Part shown: positions 24,932-33,077 of the stretch, in pieces
How positions within the stretch are numbered: position 1 is the first letter of the stretch
Layout: each line of letters starts with the position of its first letter
Source of the DNA: Streptomyces roseoviridis
GTDB lineage: Bacteria > Actinomycetota > Actinomycetes > Streptomycetales > Streptomycetaceae
Length of the DNA stretch: 64,000 bases
Assembly (NCBI RefSeq): GCF_039535235.1
Contig: NZ_BAAAWU010000001.1
Location: 4,960,001-5,024,000, forward strand
Reading direction: 5' to 3'
The notes under the pieces: model-generated
Seen by the model: only the letters and a program-made list of their open reading frames with translations
Told to the model about the DNA's origin: nothing
Databases searched by the model: none
Position numbers and translations under genes: made by a program

Positions 24932-26413
24932 CTAGGCGGATCCTGCCCCGGGGGACGGAACGGCGAACGGCAGCAGCGCGACCGTGATGTTGTCGTGCCC
25001 TCCGCCGTCGAGGGCGTGGCCCACCAGCACCTGGGCGCCGTGCAGCGGACGGGCGGACGCGTCCCCCGGCAGGACCCGGGCCATGTCGTCCGCGCCCTCC
25101 GCGTAGTTCCACAGGCCGTCGGTGCACACCACGACCACGCCCGCCCGGTCCGGCTTGAACGCGGCGGTGTGCGGCTCCAGTTCGTACGAGTCGGCCCCCA
25201 GCCAGCCGGTGATGGCGTGGGCGCGCTCGTCCGCGTACGCCTGCGCCTCGTTCATCAGGCCCGCCGCGACCATCTGCGCGGCCCACGAGTCGTCCTCGGT
25301 GAGACGGGCGGGCGGCGAGGTGCGGTCGTCCGGCACCCAGTAGGCACGGCTGTCGCCGACCCAGCCGACGACCAGCAGCCCGCCGGCCACGATCGAGCCG
25401 ACGATGGTGCAGGCCGGGGCGTTCTGGTGCTCGCGGTCGGCGCCGGCCGGCTCCGCGAGGGCGTTGACCGCCTCGGCGGCGGCGACGATCGCCTCGTGCA
25501 TGGCCTGCTGCGGGTGGGTCCCGCGGGGCAGCGCCGCCACCAGCGCGGCGCTCGCGGCGGAGGCGGCGGCGGCCGACGCCTCGTCGGGGCGGGTCGCCGA
25601 GGAGACGCCGTCGCAGACGACGGCGAGCGCGGCGGGGGAGCCGTCGGGCAGCGCGGCCGACGCCACGGCGAAGGAGTCCTCGTTGCGGTGGTGGCGCAGC
25701 CCGCGGTCGCTCACGGCGGCCACGCAGGACAGCTCCTCCTCCATGTGGTCCCGCTCGCGCGGCTGCGCGTGGCCGCAGTGCTCGCAGTACCCGTCCCGGT
25801 CCACCCGCCCGGTCCGGCACGCGACGCACACCTTCCGCGCGTCTCCGGGCGCGGCGGCGGGGGCCGTCTCCCGGGCCTGGCCCCGGGCCTGCAGCGCGGC
25901 GCGCGGATCGGGCGCGGGAAGGGTGAAGTCCCCGTCCCCGTCCTCAGCGCCGTCCCGGTTCGCGCCCTCGTCCGAGTCCCCGGGCCCGTGCCCGTCCCCG
26001 GCGGAGGTGCCCGCCGTCCCCGCCGAGGCGGCCGGGACCACCGGCTCCGCCGGAACCACCGGCTCCACCGGAACCACCGGCTCCGCGGGAACCACCGGCT
26101 CCGCCGGAACCACCGGCTCCGCCGGGACCTCGTCCGTGCGGACCGGGACCGTCGGGAGGTCGCGGCCGCCCGAGTCGGTGCCGGGCAGCTCGCCGGGGTG
26201 CTGGGTGGCCGTCGTGAGGGAGGCCGGGTCCCGGGGAGGCGGCTCCGGCCAGTCCACGGGCAGCGCGATCGGCACCGTCGGGCGGTCCGGCTGCGGGGCC
26301 GCGGCCGACAGGTCGTATCCGCACGCCCCGCAGAACCGGTCGCCGGACTCCAGCGGCTCCGCGCACTCGGGGCACGTGCCCAGGGGATGCGGGGCCTTGG
26401 GCTTCAGGGACAT
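24932..26413 (-). CDS. PP2C-family protein phosphatase with two zinc ribbons
   Basis: A 493-residue protein. Residues 13-35 hold a zinc ribbon (CPECAEP...FCGACGYD). A Pro/Val/Glu-rich linker with repeated EPVVPA units (about 97-127) follows, then a second ribbon (CVACRTG...YCEHCGH, about 196-217). The C-terminal half is a PP2C domain with all metal-binding motifs: SDRGLRHHRNEDSF, VVCDGVSS, VGWVGDSRAYW, VCTDGLWN and GGHDNITVALLP. It is expected to remove phosphates placed by the adjacent PknG-type kinase. Its start lies 3 bases past the kinase stop; a GTG two codons earlier would overlap that stop (GTGA). The ribbons echo those of the kinase and the FHA protein. Confidence 0.9.
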   Translation of the reverse strand: MSLKPKAPHPLGTCPECAEPLESGDRFCGACGYDLSAAAPQPDRPTVPIALPVDWPEPPPRDPASLTTATQHPGELPGTDSGGRDLPTVPVRTDEVPAEPVVPAEPVVPAEPVVPVEPVVPAEPVVPAASAGTAGTSAGDGHGPGDSDEGANRDGAEDGDGDFTLPAPDPRAALQARGQARETAPAAAPGDARKVCVACRTGRVDRDGYCEHCGHAQPRERDHMEEELSCVAAVSDRGLRHHRNEDSFAVASAALPDGSPAALAVVCDGVSSATRPDEASAAAASAASAALVAALPRGTHPQQAMHEAIVAAAEAVNALAEPAGADREHQNAPACTIVGSIVAGGLLVVGWVGDSRAYWVPDDRTSPPARLTEDDSWAAQMVAAGLMNEAQAYADERAHAITGWLGADSYELEPHTAAFKPDRAGVVVVCTDGLWNYAEGADDMARVLPGDASARPLHGAQVLVGHALDGGGHDNITVALLPFAVPSPGAGSA

Positions 26414-26415
26414 AC

Positions 26416-28929
26416 TCACACCCACGTCCTGGGGCGGAAGCGGTTGGCCCGCTCCACCAGTTCGATCCTCTCCTCGCCGCGCTGGGCGAGCCGGGCGAGC
26501 ACCCGGTACGAGCGCTCGAGGCCGAAGCGCAGTCCGCGCTCGTCCAGTGCACTGCCGAGCAGCACCGTGCCGGCCGGGTCCCCGCCGGGGCTCCCGGACA
26601 GCACCCAGTCCAGCGCCGTGCCGAGCACCTCCGTGGACAACTGCTCGCGGCGCACCGCGTCGAGGCCGAAGCCCTGCAACGCGGAGACCTGCGCAGCGGC
26701 GGCGGTCAGGTCGTCGCCCAGCGGCTCGTTCGCGGGCCGCCGGCGCAGCCGGGCCCGTACGGCGGCGACCCGGGCCGCCGTGTAGTGGATGGACGACTCG
26801 GGCACGGACTCCAGGGTGCGCACCGCGCCCGCCCGGTCGCCCGCCGCCAGCTGCACCCGCGCGAGCCCGAAGGCCGCGCTGACGTAGCTCGGATCGGTCG
26901 CCCACACCAGGCGGTAGTACTCCGCCGCGTTGTCCAGCTGCCCGAGCACCTCGGCGCACACGCCGAGCGCCAGCTTGGGCGCCGGTTCGCCGGGAAAGGC
27001 GTCGTAGATCGCGTCGAAGGAGAGCGCCGCGCTCTCCCGGTCGCCGCCGATCAGGGACGTGACGCCCCGGTACCAGACCACCCGCCAGTCGTCGCCGTAC
27101 CCCTGCTCCAGGGTGGCGAGCGCCTGCCCGGCGGCCCCCAGGTCGCCCATCTCCAGCCGCGCCCGCAGCTCCCGCAGCCGCAGTTCGAGCGAGGCGACCG
27201 GCGCCGCGTGCAGGGCGGTGATCAGCTCGGCCGGGGCCGCCGCCAGCAGACCGGCGAGGAAACCGGCGTTCGGGTCGCCCGGATCGACCCGCGGCACCGG
27301 GAGCGCGAGCGCCGTCGCCGGCACGTCGAGCATCCGCAGGAAGCTGCCGGCCCGCCCGCTCACCGACGCCGGCAGGGCCTTGCGGCGCCCGCGGCGGACC
27401 TCGCGCGCCCCGAGGACCGACACGTCGTCGTTGAGCTCCGCGAACAGCTCGGTGTCCGTGACCCGCACCTCGGCACCGAAGAGCGTCGACAGGGCGGGGC
27501 GCGGGCGGCCCGACTGGAGCGCCACGACCTCCCGCAGCACACCGGTCAGCTGCTCGGCCATCTCCTGGGCGGAGGCGAAGCGGCGTGCCGGGTCCGGGTC
27601 GGTGGCCCGTACCAGGAAGCGGTAGAACGACTCGTACGTACGGAAGACCTCGATGCCGTCGGGCTCCGGCAGCGAGTCCGCGAACACGTTCGTGTAGCCC
27701 TGGAAGTCGAAGGTCAGCACGGCCAGGGTGCGCGCCACCGTGTACAGGTCGCTCGCCACCGACGGGCCGACCTCGGCCACCTCCGGCGCCTGGTAGCCGA
27801 CCGTGCCGTAGATCGCCGACTCGTCGTCGTCCATCCGCCGGACCGCGCCCATGTCGATCAGCTTCAGCTGGTCCTCGGTCTGGATCGCGTTGTCGACCTT
27901 GAAGTCGCAGTACAGCAGGTTGCGGCTGTGCAGGTGCCCCAGGGCCTCCAGCGCCTCGATGCCGTAGGCGCACGCCTGCTCCACGGGCAGCGGGTCGCGC
28001 CGGCCGTCGGGGGTCCGGCGCTCGTTGGCGATCTCCTTGAGGGACTTGCCGCCGACGTACTCCATGACGATGTAGCCGTCCAGGGAGCCGGTGCGCTGGT
28101 CCAGGTGCTCGACGAAGTTGTAGATGCGGACGATGTTGGAGTGCTCGATCTCCGCCAGGAAGCGGCGCTCGGAGATCGCCGCGGCCATGGCGTCCTGGTC
28201 ACCGGTGTCGAGCAGGCCCTTGAGCACCACCCAGCGGTCCGAGACCGCCTTGTCGACGGCGAGGTAGACCCAGCCGAGTCCGCCGTGGGCGAGACAGCCC
28301 ACCACCTCGTACTGGCCGTGCACCACGTCCCCGCCGCGCAGCTTGGGCACGAACGAGTACGGGTGGCCGCACTTGGTGCAGAAGCCCTCCGTGCGGCCCG
28401 GCCGGTCGCCGCGCGAACGGCCCACCGGGGCGCCGCAGTCCGAGCGCGAGCAGAATCGCTTCCTCTCGGGAACCTCCGGCTTCGCCATCACCGCGGCCCG
28501 CGGGTCGGGCCGCGGCACCTCCGGCACCGTCACCAGACCGGCGCCGAGCCGGCCCCGCCCGGACTGGCCACTGCTCGAACCCGAGCTGCGCACCGACACC
28601 GAACGGGCCGTGCTCTGCCCCGACAGCGAGCGCGAGAGCCGCCCGGAGACGGAACGCCGGGACGCCGCCGAACGCGCCGAGCGCGAGGACCCGTGCGAGG
28701 ACGTGCGCGACGAGGCGGCCGAGGCGGAACGGGCCGACTGCGACCCGCGCCCGGCCGTGCCGGCGCCGGGCACCGCCACCCCCGTACGGGTCGACCGCAG
28801 CATGCCGCCGGGCGCCACCACGGGGGCGAGCCCGCAGGTGTCGCAGTACAGCTCGCCGCCTCCCATGTCCTCGTACGAGCCCTCGCACGACGGACGCTGA
28901 CAGCTGCTCACTCCGGACTCCCCGCTCAC
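26416..28929 (-). CDS. pknG: PknG-type serine/threonine protein kinase with TPR-like domain
   Basis: An 837-residue soluble kinase. Cys pairs CQRPSC...CDTC lie near residues 10-32. A Ser/Arg-rich disordered stretch (about 55-130) follows, then a rubredoxin-like ribbon (FCSRSDCG...FCTKCGHPYSF) immediately before the kinase domain, as in PknG. The kinase core shows GQYEVVGCLAHGGLGWVYLA, the Lys in WVVLKGL, the catalytic loop LLYCDFKVDN (CDFK in place of HRD), LIDMGAVRR in place of DFG, and YGTVGYQAPEV. The C-terminal ~300 residues are TPR-like (VWYRGVTSLIGGDRESAALS; AAFGLARVQLAAGDRAGAVR). In mycobacteria PknG phosphorylates the FHA protein GarA in response to GlnH/GlnX. The GTG start overlaps the upstream stop (GTGA). 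A second GTG six codons later is possible. Confidence 0.92.
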   Translation of the reverse strand: MSGESGVSSCQRPSCEGSYEDMGGGELYCDTCGLAPVVAPGGMLRSTRTGVAVPGAGTAGRGSQSARSASAASSRTSSHGSSRSARSAASRRSVSGRLSRSLSGQSTARSVSVRSSGSSSGQSGRGRLGAGLVTVPEVPRPDPRAAVMAKPEVPERKRFCSRSDCGAPVGRSRGDRPGRTEGFCTKCGHPYSFVPKLRGGDVVHGQYEVVGCLAHGGLGWVYLAVDKAVSDRWVVLKGLLDTGDQDAMAAAISERRFLAEIEHSNIVRIYNFVEHLDQRTGSLDGYIVMEYVGGKSLKEIANERRTPDGRRDPLPVEQACAYGIEALEALGHLHSRNLLYCDFKVDNAIQTEDQLKLIDMGAVRRMDDDESAIYGTVGYQAPEVAEVGPSVASDLYTVARTLAVLTFDFQGYTNVFADSLPEPDGIEVFRTYESFYRFLVRATDPDPARRFASAQEMAEQLTGVLREVVALQSGRPRPALSTLFGAEVRVTDTELFAELNDDVSVLGAREVRRGRRKALPASVSGRAGSFLRMLDVPATALALPVPRVDPGDPNAGFLAGLLAAAPAELITALHAAPVASLELRLRELRARLEMGDLGAAGQALATLEQGYGDDWRVVWYRGVTSLIGGDRESAALSFDAIYDAFPGEPAPKLALGVCAEVLGQLDNAAEYYRLVWATDPSYVSAAFGLARVQLAAGDRAGAVRTLESVPESSIHYTAARVAAVRARLRRRPANEPLGDDLTAAAAQVSALQGFGLDAVRREQLSTEVLGTALDWVLSGSPGGDPAGTVLLGSALDERGLRFGLERSYRVLARLAQRGEERIELVERANRFRPRTWV

Positions 28930-30203
28930 CACTGACTCCCCCTGCCGTCCCTCGGTCCCGACAGTGTCTCCGCCGCCGCCTGCTGGTAGCGCAGCACCGC
29001 CTGCTCGGCGGCCCGCAGATCGCACGGGGCGCTCCACAGCATCCGGCGGGCGGTGTCGTACCGCTCGACCAGCAGCGGGTCCTCGGCCGCGCCGAGCCGG
29101 GCCACCTTCGCCTTGTACGCGTCGAGCCGGCCGCGCAGCTCGGCGCGGACCGCCAACGGCGCGGTCACCGCCGTCAACGACGCGCGGGCCCGCAGCAGTT
29201 CGTCCTCCGCCTCCTGCTCCAGGGCGTCCAGGAGCGGGGAGAGCCGGTGCCACTGGGCGTGCCTGCGGTACTCCGCGGCCGTCGCCAGCCGCTCCTGGAG
29301 CGCCGTCGGCGGTCCGCTGACGGCCGGCACCTCCGAGGCGGCGATCTTCGCGAGGACCTCGCCGCGGGCCGCCCGCGCCTCGGCGAGCGTGCGGTCCGCC
29401 CGCGACAGCACGTCGCGCAGCCGCAGCAGCCGGTCCTCCGAGTCCTGCCGGACCTGGAGCACCGCCTCGATCTCCCGCCGGACGTCCTCCAGGGCGCGGG
29501 CCGCCGTGTCGTACCGCGTGGTGTCCGGGCGCCCGCCGCCGGGGGCCGAACTGCCCTCGGCGGGACGCCAGAAGGCCAGCGGATCGGACACCACCTGGGC
29601 GCGCAGCGCGGACAGCTCGGCCGTGATGGCCTCCAGCTCGTCCCCGGCCGGATGCTCCCCGGGCCGCACCCCGACCGAGTGCGCGAGCGACCGCGTCCGG
29701 CCCAGCTCGGCGGCGAGCAGGTCTATCCGCGCGGGCAGCGCCGACCACACGGCGTCGGCGGTGACCACCACGTCCAGCGAGGCCGCGTACAGCTCGTTCA
29801 TCCGCCGCACGAGCCCGTCGAGGGTGAACCGCTCGGCGAGCAGGGCCTGCTCGCTCGCCCCGCCCGACACGTGCACGCTCTCGCCGCGCAGCCGGTCGGT
29901 CAGCTCCGCCAGCTCCTCCCGGCCCGGCCAGCGCCGCCGGGACCGCACCTCACGGGCGTCGTGCAGCGCGGCCGTGTACGCGTCGAAGTACGTCCACAGC
30001 AGGGTGATCGTCCGCTCGGTGGCCTGCCAGCGGTCCCGGGTCGTGCCGGTCAGCTCGGCGCCTTCGAGCAGCCTCCGGCCGGCGTGGTCCTGGAGCGCGA
30101 GGAGCGAGTCCTCGACCGCCTTGTGCTCCGCGCCGAGCCGTGCCAGCGCACGGTCCACCTCGTCCCGGTCCATCACCGGCCCGGGGAGTCCCGCGACGCC
30201 CAT
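28926..30203 (-). CDS. Coiled-coil protein of the PknG cluster, function unknown
   Basis: A 425-residue, highly charged, Ala/Arg/Glu/Leu-rich protein predicted by eye to be almost wholly helical with coiled-coil heptads (for example AARALEDVRREIEAVLQVRQ and RLLRLRDVLSRADRTLAEA). No enzymatic motif, signal peptide or membrane segment is seen. I do not recognise a family. It lies between the binding-protein gene (15 bases) and the kinase gene (GTGA overlap), so it should be made together with both. A linking or adaptor role between the membrane sensor and the kinase is only a guess. The RBS AGAGGTG lies before the ATG at 30203. Confidence 0.75.
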   Translation of the reverse strand: MGVAGLPGPVMDRDEVDRALARLGAEHKAVEDSLLALQDHAGRRLLEGAELTGTTRDRWQATERTITLLWTYFDAYTAALHDAREVRSRRRWPGREELAELTDRLRGESVHVSGGASEQALLAERFTLDGLVRRMNELYAASLDVVVTADAVWSALPARIDLLAAELGRTRSLAHSVGVRPGEHPAGDELEAITAELSALRAQVVSDPLAFWRPAEGSSAPGGGRPDTTRYDTAARALEDVRREIEAVLQVRQDSEDRLLRLRDVLSRADRTLAEARAARGEVLAKIAASEVPAVSGPPTALQERLATAAEYRRHAQWHRLSPLLDALEQEAEDELLRARASLTAVTAPLAVRAELRGRLDAYKAKVARLGAAEDPLLVERYDTARRMLWSAPCDLRAAEQAVLRYQQAAAETLSGPRDGRGSQW

Positions 30204-30218
30204 CGATCACCTCTCGTT

Positions 30219-31343
30219 CTACTTGTACGTGGGGGCGGGCGGCCCGGCGATGCCGGGCAGGTCCGCCTTCAGCCACTTCGCGTACGCCGCCTGCCACGGG
30301 CCCTGCCGGTACTGCACCAGGACCTGGTTGACCCGGCGGACCAGGTCGTCGTTGCCGAGCTTCACCGCCACCCCGTAGTACTCGGTGGTGAACCGGCTGC
30401 CCTTGAGCTCGACGGCCGGGTCCTGGGCGGCCTGCCCGGCGGCCAGCGCGTTGTCGGTGACGACCGCGTCGACCTCGCCCATCTGGAGCCGGGCCAGACA
30501 GTCCAGCTGGTTGGGCACGGTCAGCAGGTCCGGGTCGTCCTTGGTGCCGTCGCCGGCCTCCTTGAAGACGGCGCCGAACGACTTCTCCTCCAGGGCCTCG
30601 TAGGCCGTGGAGCCCTCGGCCGTGCACACCCGCTTGCCGCTCAGCGACGTGTCGTAGCCGGTGACGGGCGAGGACTTGGGGGCCAGGACCTGCTGGCCCA
30701 CCTCGAAGTAGGCGGTGGAGAAGGCCACCTGCTGGATGCGCTTGCAGTTGATCGTCATCGTCCGCACGACGAGGTCGACCTTGCCGCTCTCCAGCGCGGC
30801 GATGCGCTGGTTGGTCGGGATCGTGCGGAAGATGACGGCGTCCTCGGAGCCCAGGATCGCCTTGGCGATGGCCTTCGCCAGGTCGATGTCGAAGCCCTCC
30901 AGGCGGCCCGGCTCCTCCTTCACCGTGCCGTCGGGCAGCCGGGTGACGGTGGGCGGGGTGCGGAACCCCCACTTGTAGCTGGACTGGTCGACGCCCACCA
31001 CGAGCTTGCCGCGGTTCTTGATGCGGGTCACCGAGGGGCCGTCGGCGCCCGACGGGCGCAGCGACGCCTCGGGGGTGCGGCAGGTCTCGGCGCTCTCCGC
31101 GCTGACCTGCACGCCCCGGCCCACGCCGGGGCCAGGACCGCCGCCGCGCCCGCCCTCGTCGGCGGCGGTGCGCGGCAGCGCGACCAGGGCGAGCGAGGCC
31201 GTCAGCGCGCAGGCCACGGCCATGGACCCCACACCGCCCCAGCCCCGCAGCCGTCCGGCGGGCCGCCGGGCGCGTGGCGCGCCCTTCGGCACCGGGTCCG
31301 GCATCCGGCCCGTACCGTTCGTCCGCTCGACGCCGTCCGGCAT
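30219..31343 (-). CDS. glnH: GlnH-like extracellular amino-acid-binding protein
   Basis: A 374-residue solute-binding protein of the family 3 (glutamine/glutamate-type) fold. Residues ~30-52 form a signal peptide or anchor (MAVACALTASLALVALP). After a Gly-rich linker the domain begins at about 100 (IKNRGKLVVGVDQSSYKWGF). It continues with LEGFDIDLAKAIAKAILG, the family signature, then NQRIAALESGKVDLVVRTMT and AFSTAYFEVGQQVL. No clear lipobox is seen. No ABC permease or ATPase accompanies it, so it most likely senses rather than imports, as GlnH of the mycobacterial GlnH-GlnX-PknG pathway does for aspartate and glutamate. It ends 15 bases before the coiled-coil gene and begins 11 bases after the membrane protein gene. 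Confidence 0.85.
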   Translation of the reverse strand: MPDGVERTNGTGRMPDPVPKGAPRARRPAGRLRGWGGVGSMAVACALTASLALVALPRTAADEGGRGGGPGPGVGRGVQVSAESAETCRTPEASLRPSGADGPSVTRIKNRGKLVVGVDQSSYKWGFRTPPTVTRLPDGTVKEEPGRLEGFDIDLAKAIAKAILGSEDAVIFRTIPTNQRIAALESGKVDLVVRTMTINCKRIQQVAFSTAYFEVGQQVLAPKSSPVTGYDTSLSGKRVCTAEGSTAYEALEEKSFGAVFKEAGDGTKDDPDLLTVPNQLDCLARLQMGEVDAVVTDNALAAGQAAQDPAVELKGSRFTTEYYGVAVKLGNDDLVRRVNQVLVQYRQGPWQAAYAKWLKADLPGIAGPPAPTYK

Positions 31344-31354
31344 CCCGCCCCCTC

Positions 31355-32785
31355 TCACCGGTACTCCGACAGTCTGCGGTTGATGCCCGTCACGGCGCCC
31401 GCCGCGGCCAGCACGCCGAGCGCGGCCGCGCCCAGGGGCAGGCCGGTCAGCGCGTCCCGGCCGTTCTCGGCGGCGCGGGTGAACTCGTCCTGTTCGTGCG
31501 CCAGGGCCCGGCCGAGGGCCGCGTCGACCTGGTCGAAGGACTGGCCGGTCGACTGCGAGCTGCCGATGATCCGGTTCATGGCGCCGGTGAAGTCGCCCGC
31601 GTCGTCCAGCTCCCGGGCCTGCCCGTGGCGCTGGCGCCATTCACCGGTGCGGGCCGCGGCCTCCGTCAGGGGGGCGCGGCCGGCCTCGTCGTCGGCGAGC
31701 CGCCGGGCGTCGTCCAGGGCGGCGGTCAGGGCGGCCGCGCTGCTCGCGTAGTCGGCCTCGTACTTGTCCTGCTTGCCGTCCTCGGTGAGGACGGCGCCGC
31801 GCGCGACCACCGTCAGGTTCTCGTTGGCGCGGGCCTTCAGGGAGCTGATCCGGGCCTCGTTGAGCACCTGCAGGGACTCCTGGCCGTGCTCCCGGGCGTC
31901 GTTCAGACCGGCCCTGGCCAGGCCGTGGCCGGCGAGCAGCCACAGCAGGGCGGTCACACAGGCCGCCGTCGCGGCCAGCAGCCCGCGGTTGAAGACCCGG
32001 TTGGTCATCGCGTAGTTGCGGCGCTGGACCACCACCAGGGCGGCCAGCGCCAGCACCCCGAGGGCGAGCGACAGGAACGGCCAGGCGCGGGCCTCGTCGT
32101 CGTCCTGGCGCAGTCGCTCGGTCTCCGCCGCGTACAGCCGCTCGGCGGCCGGCAGGAGCGCCTGCGTCATCGTCTGGTTGGCGTAGCGCAGATAGGCGCC
32201 GCCGAGCGGCAGGCCCTGACGGTTGGCGGCGCGGGCCCGCTCGATCAGGCCCGTGTAGCGCGGCAGGTGCTCGCTCAGCGTGGCGATCTCGCGGGCCGAC
32301 TCGCCGTCGGCGTCCGTGCTGGCGGCGGCCCTGACGAGCAGTCGGGAGGCGGTGGTGATGTCGTCGGTGTACCGCTTGCGGATCTGGGCGGACTCCTGCG
32401 GCCCGGCCAGGAAGCCGCTCGCGGCGGTGGCGTCCGCGTCGGCGAGCGAGCGGTAGATGTCGGCGGCGTCGGCGCTCAGCGGCTGGCTGCGGCCGACCAC
32501 GTCGTCCGCGTACGAGGCACGGTCGGCCACCTCGAAGGCGGTGACGGCCCCGAACGCGACCACGAGCAGGGCGAGCACGGCCCCCAGGATCCGCAGCCGG
32601 CCGGGCTCGGTCGTGGCGGCCCGGCGCAGGATCTCCCGGCCCTCCGCCCAGGCGCCGGGCGCCGCGGGCGTAGGAACGGCCCCGGGCGCCGACGGCTGCG
32701 CGGGCACACCGGAAACCGGCCGCGCGGGCGCGCCGGCGGTGCCCTGCGCCGCCGAGGCGGCGGGCGCGTTCGGCGGGTATGTCAC
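31355..32785 (-). CDS. glnX: GlnX-like transmembrane sensor, first gene of the PknG operon
   Basis: A 476-residue membrane protein. A Pro/Ala-rich cytoplasmic tail (1-60) leads to TM1 (ILGAVLALLVVAFGAVTAF), a helical extracytoplasmic domain of about 150 residues, then two closely spaced TM helices (SLALGVLALAALVVVQ and ATAACVTALLWLLAGHGLA). A second helical outer domain of similar size and a last TM (LGAAALGVLAAAGAVTGI) follow. This 4-TM, two-sensor-domain layout matches GlnX, the membrane partner of GlnH and PknG in mycobacteria. It likely converts ligand binding by the GlnH-like protein into control of the kinase. GTG start with GGAGG 4 bases upstream. The 292 bases upstream contain the likely operon promoter; I see no other gene there. 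Confidence 0.85.
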   Translation of the reverse strand: MTYPPNAPAASAAQGTAGAPARPVSGVPAQPSAPGAVPTPAAPGAWAEGREILRRAATTEPGRLRILGAVLALLVVAFGAVTAFEVADRASYADDVVGRSQPLSADAADIYRSLADADATAASGFLAGPQESAQIRKRYTDDITTASRLLVRAAASTDADGESAREIATLSEHLPRYTGLIERARAANRQGLPLGGAYLRYANQTMTQALLPAAERLYAAETERLRQDDDEARAWPFLSLALGVLALAALVVVQRRNYAMTNRVFNRGLLAATAACVTALLWLLAGHGLARAGLNDAREHGQESLQVLNEARISSLKARANENLTVVARGAVLTEDGKQDKYEADYASSAAALTAALDDARRLADDEAGRAPLTEAAARTGEWRQRHGQARELDDAGDFTGAMNRIIGSSQSTGQSFDQVDAALGRALAHEQDEFTRAAENGRDALTGLPLGAAALGVLAAAGAVTGINRRLSEYR

Positions 32786-33028
32786 GTGACCTCCCCCTCG
32801 GTCTGAGACGTCGACCCGTCCTGTCGGCGGGACGGCGGACGACTACCCGGCCAGCAGTATGGCCGCAGTGCCCGCCGCGCACACCGGAAATGACGCGATC
32901 TTGTTCCTATCGTGCCCCATGCCTCCGTCGCTTCCGCAGGCGAACCCGTCATCCACCCCCTTCACTCTGAATACGTCGCCCGGCCGGAATCGGTTCCGCC
33001 CCGAACGTCCTCGAACGGGTGAACACGC

Positions 33029-33060
33029 GTGCGGGGCGCCCCGGAAGGGACGCCCCGCAC
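33029..33060. terminator. Terminator hairpin after the csn operon
   Basis: A 10-bp perfect stem GTGCGGGGCG/CGCCCCGCAC, with a short inner CCC/GGG extension and a GGAA loop, lies 17 bases past the csnK stop. The rest of the 32786-33077 gap is the leader of the glnX operon. Confidence 0.75.
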
Positions 33061-33077
33061 CCGTCTCGTCCGACGGC

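Noticed and set aside
26030..26135. Tandem repeat of about 18 bases in the PP2C gene
   Set aside because: It is an in-frame Pro/Val/Glu linker of the protein, not a separate element.
32781..32790. GTCACGTGAC palindrome as an operator of the glnX operon
   Set aside because: It spans the RBS-start codon boundary and probably arises by chance from GTGAC at the start.
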